Assembly: GCA_948567375.1 (NCBI GenBank)
Contig: OX419757.1
Span: 71,548,001 to 71,612,000 of the forward strand
DNA from: Lunularia cruciata
Lineage: Eukaryota > Streptophyta > Marchantiopsida > Lunulariales > Lunulariaceae
DNA: 64,000 bases
Reading direction: 5' to 3'
Part shown: positions 1 through 12,379 of the stretch, in pieces
How positions within the stretch are numbered: position 1 is the first letter of the stretch
Layout of the letters: each line of letters begins with the position of its first letter
Position numbers and translations under genes: made by a program
The notes under the pieces: generated by a model
Database searches by the model: none
What the model was told of the DNA's origin: nothing
What the model saw: only the letters and a program-made list of their open reading frames with translations

Positions 1-379
1 TGTTCGTCCTTGACAAAATTTCTACCAGTTTGGGATTCTTATCACAAGACCATAAGCTAAGGACCTGATATAAAACCGTTGGTAGATCTACATCATGATC
101 ATAGTGGGTTCCTATACAAATTACACCTCAGGATCTGGTGTGTGTGATCTGAGGGGTCTGCCAGACGTAAGTGGTGCCAACCAACGTAGCATCTCCACAT
201 CTGCACCCGTCCACAGACAAAAGAATGAGTCTTGTGATGTCCTCCTACGACTTCCTTCCTATCTATCCTCTCAAGTTCCGAAGCTCCCCCGCAAATTAAC
301 CCGGTGGCATGGCAGAAGAAGCTCGAGTCTGATCGTGTGCGATCGAGAATGCATGAATGAAGTTTCCGCTCCTTCAATT
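1..379. other. Spacer downstream of the RAV-like gene
   Basis: This stretch lies 3' of the minus-strand RAV-like gene and probably contains its 3' UTR. I see no convincing coding frame, RNA gene or repeat in it, and no clear polyadenylation signal that I would defend. Confidence 0.4.
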
Positions 380-3300
380 TCATGCCCGCTGCTCACTTTT
401 CCTAATCAGCATCTCCTGCACTGTGTCCTTGATTAAATCCCAAGACTGCTCCGAAAGCAACATGATATCTCCATCCTTATCCTTATAGACAATTTCCAGG
501 CCTTGGGTAAAGTCTAACTGTGTGGACAGGAGAAGCTCTCGCTTAAGTGCTTCGACTGAAAGAAGGTTCTCAAGGTTTATGTTGAGATATTTCTCCGGCG
601 ACCATTGCAAATGACATCTGACAATATTCGGTCCACGGGGGGTGGCTTTGCCCGCTGGTGCACGCTCTCCGCTACCTTGCACTGGAGAGCAATGTCTCTT
701 AGGAGACTTTTGCTCCCTGTCCTCGGCGGTCGAGGTACTCCCGCTTGGTTGTGTACTACTCGAAAAATGTGAGGACTCAGTGGTAAATGAAACTTGGGTC
801 GTCGACTCAGAATGTTGAGCTAGAGATAGAGAGGTGTCTGGCGCACCATCTCTCCCATACGAATCCCCCAAACCTGGGTTCTTTAGACTCTCGAGGATTC
901 CCACCTTCCTCTTTCTGCTCTCGCATCCAAATTGACCAGTTATGCTGGGGGGTGCTGATGCTGCTGCCGCTGCTGTTCTAGCTTCCCGTGCGGGCCCAGC
1001 CTCCTGTTCGGAACCTCCCCGAGACGGATTAATATTGGTGGAAGTCGCAAGCAGCATATTTGAATGTGAGACTCGAGCCGATGGTTGTTCCGCTCGGCCT
1101 CTTATGATCGAGAGTCCCATGAATGAAGATTGCTCCTGCTTTCCCACAGGTATGGACTGCGCAGATCCTTGAAAGGATGGCAGGACACGCGCTGTGGGTA
1201 AATGCTGAAAAGTGGACTCTCCTTGATAGGATGATGATAGGGGATGAGACTGCACCCTATTCAAAGACTGAAATTGCTGGGCATAAGTCTGGGATTTCCA
1301 CTGGTTCATCCCCGATACCGATTCACGTTCAGTGCTTCTTTGAACGGATGAAGTCTTCTCCAGGTCCACCCCAAACAACCTCGTTCCACTTGGATTACCA
1401 GGTGCGGTGTTAGTGGTTGTTGCTGGCCCTTCCACGGGCTTCACAGCCGTGAAGGATCTATCCATTGCTACCACTCCCTCGGTGCGTCGCCCGAGCTCCA
1501 ATAGCGAGAAAAAGTCATCTCCAGGTCGCGTCTGCGAAGATCCGAGCTGTGAAGAGACCTGTGGTAGAGACACACTACTTTCCATATGCCTTTGTTGAAG
1601 ATTAGCGAAGCTCGTAAGTTGCTGAGCGTGCATATGTTGCGGGAAAGCCTGTCTTGCGTAGAGCATTTGCAGTTCTCTGGCTTCGAGAGAACTAGATAGC
1701 GAGGATTGAAGGTTTTGCAAATTGAGCTGATGCCATACTGCTGCTGGATTCAGGCCTCCAGCTGTGCTAGGTAATCGAGGTACCCAGGGTCTATTTCTAG
1801 TAAAATCAGAAGCAGAAGTAGATGGGCCAGGAAGCATCTGAGCGACTTGATTGTTCAATCTCCTCCTGAAGTCAATGTAGAGTTCCTGGTTAGGTCCTCT
1901 TTCGAAGGAGACTGTATCACCAGCATCGAGCTTTTTCTCCTTGACGAAACGACTCCAACCCTTGGTAAACACGTAGCTTTGCGAGCTATTCCAATAAGAA
2001 TAACGAAATCGCCAATGCTTGCCCGAGACATCCTCGAAGGAGAGGGTCTGACAGGGAGCATTCAAGGCCAGGTCTAATGGGAAACATCTCTCAGCGTGCT
2101 GTTTGGGGATCACCAGCCTGTTGAGCTTGCCCACATCACTTGGGGTCACAGCTTTCTCGAACAAGTGTTCGCGCTGCATGGTGGGTTTTGGGGGCAAGGA
2201 TGGAGCTGCATCGCTCTCATTAGGAGGGTTGGGAATCAAGCCCGCTGGAGTTTGTGGTGAGGTCGCACGCATACTAGCGAGTCTTTTGCTCTGCTCGAGT
2301 TCCTCCTCGTACGTATGCCTCCGAAGCATTTCCACAATCTGCTCCTTAGAGTACTGTCTGAGGAAGATAGCTTCAGGATCGGTCTCCTGAACGGGACGAA
2401 AATTGGTCATAGCATCTCTACCACGGAATTTCATGGCGGCACGGTCGTAAGCTCTAGCTGCATCCTCCTCCCGATTGAAGGTCCCCAGCCAGACCCGCTG
2501 GTGCTTCTCGTAAATCTGAGCACCCCATCTTCCATTAGGCTGTGGCACTACCCCTCGGTACTGAGAAGATGGAAGCTTGTTAACCCCCTCTTTTAAAACT
2601 CCTCGACTATCTTCTCCACCGTCTGAACTTTCTTCTGGTGGTCCTGTGACTGCATCGCCCGACACTCCAGAGAAACTCCTCTCACTCGCGGCTCTCTCGT
2701 TTATGCTACGAGGATTTGTGACGCAGCCAGGGCCCCATGCTGTACCCGCCCATGAAGGTGGTCCTCCACTTCCTCCACCTCCTATCAAGGCTTCATCCTG
2801 TGACGAAGCGGCAACCTCCAGGTTCATCCGCTTGTCTGAACTAGAGCATGGAGAACTGGAGCACTCTTCAGAACCAGCCCCCTCGCTTTTCACGTCTGAG
2901 ACCCCATCCCCAACCTTGTGCGCGAAATTGTCGAGGTTAATCCCTCGCTCGGCCCATTCAACCTTGATAGGTGGACTATGTACCAACTGCTGATGGTGAT
3001 GGAGGTGGTGATCACCAATCTCCAGCTTTGCTGTCTTGCGCTCTACGGTAACCAGTTCCTTCTCGTCTGAAGATGTGTTCTTCATGTGCTCATGATGATG
3101 ATGTTCTGGGGGGCTCGACGAGGAGCTATTGTCGTAAGACCTCGTAGATGAATGTGTGGTTTTTGCACCAGGAGTTAACGTTGCAGTTGCAGTTCTTTCG
3201 TCGTGAATGCTTAAACCGTGTCGGTTAGGTCTCGGGCTTGTCATCTGCTGCAAGCTCGTATCGGTTGTGTTTGATGTGGATGATTGTTGATCCCACACAG

Positions 3301-3888
3301 CGCGCAATCTCAGAGTAACGTCGGGACCACCCTTGCCGGGGGTCGAGAGTGGTGAGCGCTGGCTTCGTAACACAGCATTGGACCACAAGTCCGCAATTTC
3401 CTTAGGATCCTGTCGAGGAAGCAGCAGGAGCAACAATCATCATCAGGCTCAGCTCGGTGTAAATTGTTAATCTTTCAGAAAAACGCATGTAGATCAGAAC
3501 AAAGTACGATCTTTAGACCCGGGTGGAAAATCGGCCCGCATTGTGGCACACTAAAGTTTTACTTTGATTTGATTCGCAACGCTAGCTATCTAATCCTCAA
3601 GCCTGCCCGCTAGCTTGATTTGACTTCGAACACTCAACTTGAATGTGAGTCATAAGAAGTTTCGCAGTCGTCGACCATAGCAATCAGCCCTTTCCCTTCT
3701 GGACAGCGTATGATGTGATAAGTGAGGTACGATAGATAGATACTAGATAGATTGATTGGTGATTCAAATGTTCACAGAGAAAGAGGAGGGACAAGAAGAG
3801 AGAGAGAGGAGTAGTGCACGTTATGAGTAAGTCTACTTACGGAGTGGAGACGGAGACACGTAACGCGAGAAGTTGCAGCGGTCATCAT
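380..3888 (-). CDS. RAV: RAV-type AP2-B3 transcription factor with C-terminal PB1-like domain
   Basis: This is a nuclear DNA-binding regulator. My model has two exons: 3841-3888 and 380-3409, joined across a GT-AG intron, giving about 1025 residues. The first exon supplies 16 codons starting MMTAATSR and enters the long exon exactly in frame. Without splicing the first usable ATG would be at 3244. Domains in order: low-complexity N-terminus rich in Ser and His; AP2 at about 299-355 (YRGV, WLGTF, AARAYD); B3 at about 431-533 ([37 protein letters not shown]); the RAV/B3 repression motif RLFGV at about 693-697; Ser/Gln-rich middle; and a PB1-like domain at about 943-1018 with an acidic [11 protein letters not shown] segment like the OPCA motif of ARF and Aux/IAA proteins. 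Canonical angiosperm RAVs are about 350 residues and lack PB1, so length and architecture are unusual. AP2/B3 identity is certain; the PB1 call is strong by motif but not searched. The stop codon is TGA. Confidence 0.93.
3410..3840 (-). other. Predicted intron of the RAV-like gene (431 bp)
   Basis: On the minus strand the donor reads CCACTCC then GTAAGTAG. The acceptor is a pyrimidine-rich run ending TTCCTCGACAG before GATCC. Splicing joins a 16-codon open exon in phase 0 to the long exon, and this is the main evidence. The intron contains a GA-rich tract near 3780-3811 (plus strand). Confidence 0.75.
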
Positions 3889-5746
3889 ATTGTGTCGATG
3901 GTTGTCTAAATACACGACGAATAGAAGATGGGGAGGAGGTATTGCTCATAGACAACCCTCCCATCCCTTTCGCATTCCTCGATCTTCTGTCTCTGGGAAC
4001 CTCCCTTCTTTCATTGGGCTTTATGTCGGTCGCTCATGTAAGAGATCTACAGATTGAGCTATCGCTAGTTGGAATACGAGACAAAGACAATGGTAATCAC
4101 ACGGCTGGATTGATGTCGGTAACAATGATTGAATCAGTGACTGCAGCTCCCTATTAGATATATGACATTGCTGTTACATAGCTATGAGGGAGGAGACTCT
4201 CTGAATGAACACGAAGAAGAACATGAACAAGGAGAATAAGGCCTCAAACACTGATGAGTCTGCCTCTCTCTCGCTCTCTCTCTCGATGGGTACCTAATAT
4301 CTTCTTATCAATCTCTTAGCCACATGATGATGGATTGTCTCAGAGAAGTGCTCGTGAAAGTAAGGAAGGAAGAGAGGGTCGTCTATCTCTCACACCCGAA
4401 GAAACAACACAGACAGACAACAAGACTGACTGCTTGCTTGCTTAGATAACAACAGACTGCACTACTACTACTGCGCAGGGTTCTACGAAATGGAGCTCCC
4501 TCTTCATATAGATCATCGGTCAGTGTGCGGTGCCGAGCATGAGCGGACAAGTTTTAAAATGCAATTGCGATCACGCAGGGAGCATCAGCAAGCAGCAGCA
4601 GGCAAGACCAAAAGTACAAGCCCGAGAATTGGTAAGATGGAATTAATCAGGAGACCCTCTGAGAGCGAGAGTCGTCGATCTTTGATTGGTCTCGAGCAAC
4701 TGCACTGCCACCGGAAGATGATCCTCATGTACAATTAGTAATTGTTGTGATAGTAACTTTTTTCAATTATCACCAGTGAGATGCATGACGGGACTCTACT
4801 CCAATCCAAGTCCTATCTGTTCCGTCTCTCGTTGTCCAGACTTGTACAGAAATCACGCTTCTTGATGGATCCTACTACAACCGAAGTAGCTTTCATCCAT
4901 CCATTTACACCGGCTTTCCTTCCTTCCTTCCTTCCTTCTATTCATCATCATCCCCCGGGCATATTATATCCAAACGCTTGGAAGATTCTTATTCTATATT
5001 CCCTGAATCATTTTCCTTCACGAATACAATGAGCTCATGGAGAAGAATGCATTAATCTCTCTTTACTTCGAATCTGAATAAAAGATGTTTACTTTCAAGA
5101 CTGAGTGAAGTCCGCAAAATTGCACTCAATGAGAGATTTGAATGAACATGATGAAATTCAACTATGCTAAATTTTTCCTTCCTTATCCCAGTTTATAAGT
5201 ACACAGAATTAGCTGGATGAATTTACTCCATTACTCCATATATTCAGATCATCTCAGGTAATATTTATTCTTGAAGAGATCCAGTCGTAACGCTGCTGAA
5301 ATACATCGAGAGCATAAATAGAAAAGGAATTTGGTTAGCAATTTATACATGAATATAAATAATAGATAGAAAACAGAAATAGCGATGTGATGTCTGGAAG
5401 TTGGGCACAGATAATGTGTTTTTAAACAATTTTAGCAGATTAATATGGAAATCACTAAATGGATATAAACAAGGTGAGGAAATGTGGTTTTGATTGATTT
5501 TCTTTTTTATATATTGATATTCATTTTTCTATGGAACTATATTCACCTCCACCGTCAGTCCAAACTCCAGTAAATATGCAAGATTAACTTCAGTGATAAT
5601 CCACGGAGCATCCTTTTAGAGAGCGCCACGCGGTGTCAAGGAAATAATGAGAGCCACGTGTGCAGGGGTGTAAATAATTGGAGATGATTGAAGTTAGCCG
5701 GTGTGGAAGCAAGCGTGGCTGCCTGCCGGCAAATAAAATACTCCAA
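3889..5746. other. Upstream region of the RAV-like gene, no gene seen
   Basis: Probable 5' UTR and promoter of the minus-strand gene. It holds CT/GA-rich stretches (for example 4261-4290) and TTCC repeats near 4920-4938. I found no conserved coding frame. Further 5' UTR exons are possible but cannot be placed from sequence alone. Confidence 0.4.
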
Positions 5747-5976
5747 GCCGGGAAAGAATACGGATCCATCCGGCAGTGAGGAGGCTGATGCTGTCGGTAG
5801 CACAACCGGCATGGTGGAAGAGAAAGAAGAAGATACGCGTTGCGGGCAGGGCAGGCACAATACTCTTGGCCGGGAAAGAATACGAATCCATCCGGCAGAG
5901 AGGGGCTGATGCTGTCGGTAGCACAACCGGCATGTTGCAAGAGAAGGAAGAAGATACGCGTCTCGGGCAGGGCAGG
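5747..5976. repeat. Two-copy tandem repeat, period 122 bp
   Basis: Copy 1 spans 5747-5868 and copy 2 spans 5869-5976. Both begin GCCGGGAAAGAATACG and share GTCGGTAGCACAACCGGCAT and GAAGAAGATACGCGT, with scattered differences and small indels. A 192-codon minus-strand open frame across this region is an artefact of the repeat. The repeat lies about 2 kb upstream of the RAV-like gene start, so it may be part of its regulatory region; that is inference. Confidence 0.85.
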
Positions 5977-6405
5977 CGCTGCTGGCAGATGAAAACTGGA
6001 CGGATACATGACGTCACGGTCGCGCGTAACAGATATGAGAGGGAAGGGCATTCCGCCACGTTTGTCAAGAAGGTGATAGCATGCCAGATGCGAGAGGGAT
6101 GGGGAACGGTAGGGGTAGGACCCAGCGGTCAAGGAGGTAGTCAACAGTTGAATGTTTGACTGACCCACTACCTGGCCCTCTGCCGAACGACGGACGTAGA
6201 ATGGATCCCGTTGCGGTGAAGGAACGAACGTTGAGAGAATTGGCGTCAGTCAGTCGGTTGGGTTGGATTGGACTGACTGACTGGAAATTCTGAGATTCAG
6301 GAGCCAGCTGCTTACGAAATGCGAAGCAATGCGATTCGAGTGCTGGACTATTGCTGATGCCGGTTTGCTGCAGTGAATGAAATTGAATGTGGGGAAAGTA
6401 GAGCA

Positions 6406-6447
6406 GACCGGACCAGACCAGACCAGACCAGACCAGACCGGACCGGT
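6406..6447. repeat. Pentanucleotide (GACCA-type) microsatellite
   Basis: A run of GACCA/GACCG units is visible, bounded by GACCGG-containing variants at both ends. Confidence 0.8.
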
Positions 6448-8044
6448 CAACAACCAAATACTGGGTAGAGATGAGATGAGATGATGCAAATGTTGTTCAT
6501 TGTTTCGGGGTACTCAGCATCAGCATCAGCATCAGCAGTAGCAGCAGTAACCATGTTCACACAACAGAACAGAGACTGACTTACTGAATGAACTGAATGA
6601 GTGACAGGCCAACTCCATGCGACAAAGCGTACAGTGTAGCTGCCTATTGTTACCATGTTTGTTTGACTGCCCCCATCGGTTGATCCTCGGCCCCCAGGTT
6701 TCTTTCAATCTCCTTCAATCTTCTTTTCTCTTTTCTTCTCGAGAAATGAAAAGTATCCTTTTCTTCAACGCATGAGCAGTAACGATCGCTGTTGGGGTCG
6801 TCGTTGGGTGTGATCGACTGGGGGAAGAAACTTTTGTTATTAATTTTGACTTTTACTGACTCTGAGACTGATGCCTGATTTTGATACTCTCTGCTGCTGC
6901 TGCTCCTCCTGCAGCATCAGCTAGCTACAGTAGCTTGCAAAGGAAAGCAGTGCAAAGCAAAGACACTTAACTGGAAGTCCGGACACGCACATACACTTGC
7001 AAGGCTTGCACACTGCCATGGCAGACAATTTGCGCTACAACCAACCCTGTCTCTAGTAGTTGCGGAAGTCGTAGTAGTAGTTACTAATGCTAGACTATTC
7101 GTAGGGATATTACAATATAGCTAGCGGAAAAGGGAAAAAAGAAGGTTGGGATCCAGACGTTCAAACTAAACTGGCGAGGACTGGACTGGACTGGACTAGA
7201 CTAAACCAAGGGGAGGCACGAGCATAGCAGTATGGGGTACCCACCCAAGATCTAGTACAGCGACAGCAGAACAGCTCACAGTCTGTGCCCTTTTGCTATC
7301 TTTGCGGTGGGCTGATGTGAGTGAAGGAGTTCGTTGCGTTGTAGAAGGAGAATGAAGCGGACCTTGGAGTAGACAGGTGAGTCACAGATACGCACCACAA
7401 ACGGCCAAAGCGCATGTCGAGCTCATCATATCACTTGCGGAACCCGAGCGAAACATAAAGTGAGAAGCAAACAAAATGCGAATCCTTTCCTGCCCTGCCC
7501 TGCTGGGCGAGTGGAGTGGAGTGGAGTGGAGTGTGGTGGGCGTACTCTCCACAGCGAGCGAGAAACGGAGTGTACAGGGCTGTTTTGCAGCTGGCAGCAA
7601 AGCATTGGTGTTGGAACATGGTCACGAATTTTGACAGGATTGGGTTGGAAGTAAAGTTAAATTGAAGGAGATTACTCTTATTCTCCCTCGTTCCACACTC
7701 TTCAAATTCAAGCTTTGAGCCAGTGGCCACGAGCTACTTATCGGAGCGTTAGGTACATACAACATCAGCAGCTCTAATAGTGTGCATTCAAAATCATTTA
7801 TTCCCATATTCTATATTATCGGACCTGTAGTACTGTGTGCGCATGCTATCGCTCCACTGTTGCTCGAACTCATTCATTTCCGAAGTCATATCTTCATGGA
7901 TAATGAATGTAGAAGAAACGTAGCAATCTGTGCGTGGTGCATTCGTAACCTTTTCCTACAGCGGAACCGGGGAGGAATGCCAGGGACCCACACCAAAGCT
8001 CTCTGCTCTCTCTCTCTCTTGCTCTCCCCCTCTCCCTCAACACA

Positions 8045-8048
<4 letters not shown>
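6448..8048. other. Gene-free spacer
   Basis: The region is rich in short CAG/CAT/GCT tracts (6516-6548, 6893-6915) and GGAGT repeats near 7510-7534. I see no gene or RNA gene. Confidence 0.4.

Positions 8049-8100
<52 letters not shown>
8049..8100. repeat. (CT)26 microsatellite
   Basis: An uninterrupted run of 26 CT dinucleotides, preceded by a looser CT-rich stretch from about 8001. In plants such tracts are common in promoters and 5' UTRs. Here it is more than 4 kb from the nearest recognised gene start. Confidence 0.97.
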
Positions 8101-8103
<3 letters not shown>

Positions 8104-8758
8104 ACCGGCCCAGTCAACGTGTGTGTCAAGGCAAAGGGCCCGCCCTCCCTCACTGATCATACACTGGAAGGGTAGCACTGAACAGAGCAGACTCCGCTGG
8201 CCTGCTCATGTCTAAGTTTGAGTCTTTTTAAACCAGAGGTCTGAGAGGAGCACGGCCTGAAACAGCAGCAGCAACGCATAGACGCATGTATATGAAATCA
8301 ACTCATGCACGGACAGTCTTTGGGGGGCCCCAAGATATCACAGCAGCAGCAGGAGGCCCGACCTGGGTAAAGTAAGCAGCAAGGCAGGCAGAGTGAGACA
8401 GGTACTGTTGTAGCTAGGTGGGGCAACCAGAAACACATTTTCTCTATTATATATATTGGCGCAAGGAATGATCCAAGCTCAACGAACCCAACAGAGCCTT
8501 TTTGATCCGCAAAATTAAAGTTAAACCCCCCCCCTGATAAAATCTTCTTCTTCTCGCTCGTTCTTTCTTTTCATCTTCTTTCTTGAGTTTCAGCATTGTC
8601 AGGGATGGGAAGGGGGCGCGGAACACAACGAAATGGAAGTTCCTGAGATGAGGTCAGAGATGATTTCGAGGCGAAGTGCCACTGAGGAAATGCGGACAGA
8701 GCACGGACGGGATAGCATGGGGGTCGCGAAAGCCAACAAACAGGTTAGAGGAACTCCA

Positions 8759-8770
8759 TTATATATAAAG
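8759..8770 (+). promoter_or_regulatory. TATA-box-like element
   Basis: TTATATATAAAG in an otherwise GC-rich stretch matches the plant TATA consensus on the plus strand. It could drive a plus-strand transcript beginning near 8,800. The only open frame just downstream (8909-9376, 155 codons) has no recognisable features, so no gene is called. Confidence 0.3.
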
Positions 8771-9483
8771 CAGAACCGGACGGCCCGTCTGTCGTCACTA
8801 CGGAAACGACGACGAAAATCGTCTACTCCATGACGACTACGACGACGACGGCGAGAGTTCGGATCCTCTCCCTCTCCCTGGGGCCCCCACTCCCCTCTAA
8901 ACTTATCGATGGCCCACCCACTAAATATTACCCCCATTGAAGATCACCACATCATTGTCCTCCCCGGACACAACGTGAGCTCAATTTGTTGTGTTGCAAT
9001 TGTGCGCAAGAGTCGGTCCCTCGATACCTCAATTATCGTCCGGTCTGGTCGAGTCAAATTCTTCAAGAGACGGAACGCGGGGTTAGGTTCCGGTCAATGG
9101 GAGAGGGTTAGGGAGGCCGCCACATTTAGCTCCTGCCAGTTTGGAGAGGGGAAGGGAGTGGGCAAGTTTGTTTGGAACAACAGTAGTTATGATCATACGG
9201 GAGCAGGCAGCCGGCGGCGCTTGGAAGGAAGGGCTAGCCAGGCAAGGACAACACTAAAGACTTCGATGGGAAGCGAAGCAATGACCGGGGCGTGGTTGAT
9301 TTTGGCCAACGAAGGGTGTATTCGCTGGGGAGCAAAGCACTGTAACAGTGGTGGACTTGGACAGCTATTAAAATAGGAGAACGTGAAGAACATGAGGGTG
9401 CACGGTTCTCGTCTGCGCAGGGCAGGCAGGCTGTCTGTATGTTTCTTTCTGTTGCATCTCGGAGAGAAGAAGAGTTACTAAGC

Positions 9484-9501
9484 TAGCTCGAGCTCGAGCT
9501 A
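9484..9501. other. 18-bp perfect palindrome
   Basis: TAGCTCGAGCTCGAGCTA is its own reverse complement. It may be a protein-binding site or chance; no function is assigned. Confidence 0.5.
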
Positions 9502-12359
9502 ATCTGATCTGATGGAAGGCGATTAGTCACTGTAGCTTCTCACTTGCTTGCTTACTTCGTGGGTGAGGGGAGTTTTGTCTTTGTCTCGAGTGCTTTTTTG
9601 TTGTTACTCCAACTCCACTCCTTCCTACAGGCAAGAAGATTGCAGAGGGGAGGGCCGGCCATGACTTCCCTCCCATCTCTCCAACAAGTGGGGGCAAATT
9701 GTTGTCTGCAGCTCCTAAACCCTTCACGTGGGCAAGTGGTTAGATCCAACACCTTCCAACATACATACATCCATCCATGTATGCACACACTCCCTCTCTC
9801 CTCTCATAGGATTTCAATGTGCACGTGGCCTAGTGGGTGGTGGTTTGGTCCTCGCTTTGTTTGGTGGTATTCTCTCTACCATCTTCTCCAAATCTCCCCT
9901 ATTTCCAGACACAGCAGATTTCATATCTCCTGTCTCTCTCACTCAGTCGATCTTCCCTAACCTGATTCTCATCCCATCGAACTTATTCTCCAAACACAGT
10001 CGATCGGACATAACGTCTATTTTCGTCGACCACTTCACGGCATACTACTGCTGCTGCTGCTACTGTCCAAGAGTAGGGAGAACTCAAACTAAAGTACTAC
10101 AAACACAGGTACTTACATAACCTCAGTTTTGATTTCGAACCTTTGGGTGTCAGCTTTATTATCTTCCACCAACTGAAAGCTACTAGGCCCGCCTACGGGA
10201 CCACAACCTAAAGCTAAAGTGCAAGTACTAAACTTAAAAAATTCTCCTGAAGGCAGTCTCACCTCAAGCACGCACACCTCTTCCATAGTTCACCGACTTT
10301 TAGAACCTCAAGTACCAGGTACAAAGCGGATAAATTCTTCTAGACCATCGTACTTTTCAATCCTTCTCTCCACTGTCGCACGTATATAGCATTTGCCAGC
10401 CAAAAAAGCGCTCGACATACCTGTACTGTACTGGTAGGGATTTGTGCGAAACCACTTACATAACATATACCTCTGTACATACGTGACTGCGACATGGAAG
10501 ACTATGACTGCGATGAAGACTTGGGAGCTTAAACTCGACTCACATGGTTATTTTACAACATGGTTTTGCGACCTGCAGACTTGAAAACTGTGCTGTCAGA
10601 CTAAGGGTAGAACGGCATCCTGTAGCAGAATCCCCTGATCGTAGGATCGCAGAATGATGTTTTGAGTCGCAGACTATCTGCGACGAGATGGCTAGTTCTA
10701 CAACAGGCCGATCAACGTGCTATATGGAATGCAGAAGCTGTCTATTGCCGGAAATAAAGAAAAATTTGTCACCTGTTATGTTATGTTATGACAGGTGAGA
10801 TGAATAACTGGGACCGTAAGTAGAAGGAGCGTTTCATTCAGAGCCCAATCGCATCTTTATTTACCAGAAATGAAGTTAACGGACTCGCATAATCGTGAAA
10901 TGGAAAACAATAGATAGTTAAGTTATGTGAATCTAACTTCAATCACAGAGAATGAACCGTTGATGAGAGAACCTGATGAAGAAGTAAGAAATGAAGAAAC
11001 TTTCAAGGAAAGCAGTTCCACAGTGACCTGTAGAATCTGAGAGGAGCCGAATCTAGAAAGGACTCTCTCTATCCGATCCGCATGTAAACCAACGAACTTT
11101 CAGAAACAACACTGAAAGACTCTGAAGTGGAATTATATACGCCTTAATCTATGACTGGCAACCATCCATTTCAGATCGAGTAGAAGCACTGTTTTTGTTG
11201 GAATCTGGATGACGGAGGTGGCTATATACACCCTAATCTCATGGCACTTTCACAGGTTTCACTTTCTCGCCGGTGGCCGGATCACAGACCTGAGGTTGAT
11301 TGTTAAAGCATGAGTCACATTATATTACGGACGATGGTCGGCAGAAGCCCCGGCCATTTGTATCTTCGGGGGTGGGTCGGAGCAAGTAGCCGGTGCCCTG
11401 ACATGCGATCTCACCAGCAAGCGGCTTTTACTTCATCAATATTAATACCGAGTTTTTATTCACAATTGACACCTCGCTCAGAACCTGATGTATCAGGATG
11501 ATGTCGTGACTGCGGAGTGCCGTTTGGAAGCGCAGCACAGTAGTCTGGGGAGGAAAGCTGCACGGATGTGAACCCAGTGCTGAAGCAATAGAATTGTACC
11601 TGACTGATTGTGTTTCCAGATTTAATTTATCGTTCTTTGTCACTTCCTTCTCAATAATGCTTTACGTGAGATTTGCTGGTGGCAGGAATAGATCCCGGTT
11701 GGGTTCATCAAGGAAGATAACGAGTGCAGAGACGAGCTTTACTGACAAGTGATACGAATTCGTGATCCCACATTACGGACTAGTTGGTGTATTCAAGAGA
11801 TTCAGAACCATGAAGGAACATCCCAGAGAATCAATTCACAACAGTGTTGCTAAATGTTCTGGTGGCTAACCCATTGTCCGGGGCAATATTCTTCCACTTA
11901 CATAATCTCTGACTCTGATCGGTACCCCTATCATCTACATATATGAATTAAAGGTCTGTTGAGCATGATATTGTCCTCCAGTATTCCCACTCGTTCGTCT
12001 CGAAACCGAAGAAACAGCTCGCACAGATATAGCAGCATTGCTCCGTATAATGTGAGCGAGAGAATCACTGGTTTAATCAGTTACTCGTTCGAAACTCAAG
12101 CCCGGAAACAGGTGACCGTGTAATGAGAGAACCACGAGCTCGCGGTGTGTTGGAATGTTCCAGCACAATTGGGTTACCCATACCTGCCAGTTTCATAACC
12201 CAGCACGTCAGCTTTTGACTTTCTTTTGAGTCTTTGTAGCTGGGATAAAATCCCTCAGGTCGGAGGAAAAAATTCTGTAACAGTGGCAGAAGCACACAAT
12301 ATAACTGGCCGAGAGAGGGACGGTACAGTCCCGACCCCCAACGGGTCGACCCATGAGGT

Positions 12360-12379
12360 CAGGTGCACCGGTGCACCTG
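12360..12379. promoter_or_regulatory. 20-bp perfect palindrome with paired E-boxes
   Basis: CAGGTGCACCGGTGCACCTG is perfectly self-complementary and contains an E-box (CAGGTG/CACCTG) at each end around a GCACCGGTGC core. E-boxes bind bHLH factors as a family property. Nothing nearby shows which gene it would serve. Confidence 0.4.

Noticed and set aside
5590-6168. 192-codon open frame on the minus strand
   Set aside because: It spans the 122-bp tandem repeat and is open on several frames because of it. The protein is repetitive with no domain features.
7981-8178. Ser/Leu- and Arg/Glu-repeat frames
   Set aside because: They are translations of the CT microsatellite.
8909-9376. 155-codon plus-strand frame below a TATA-like box
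   Set aside because: No recognisable domain, poor start context and no splice or terminator support.
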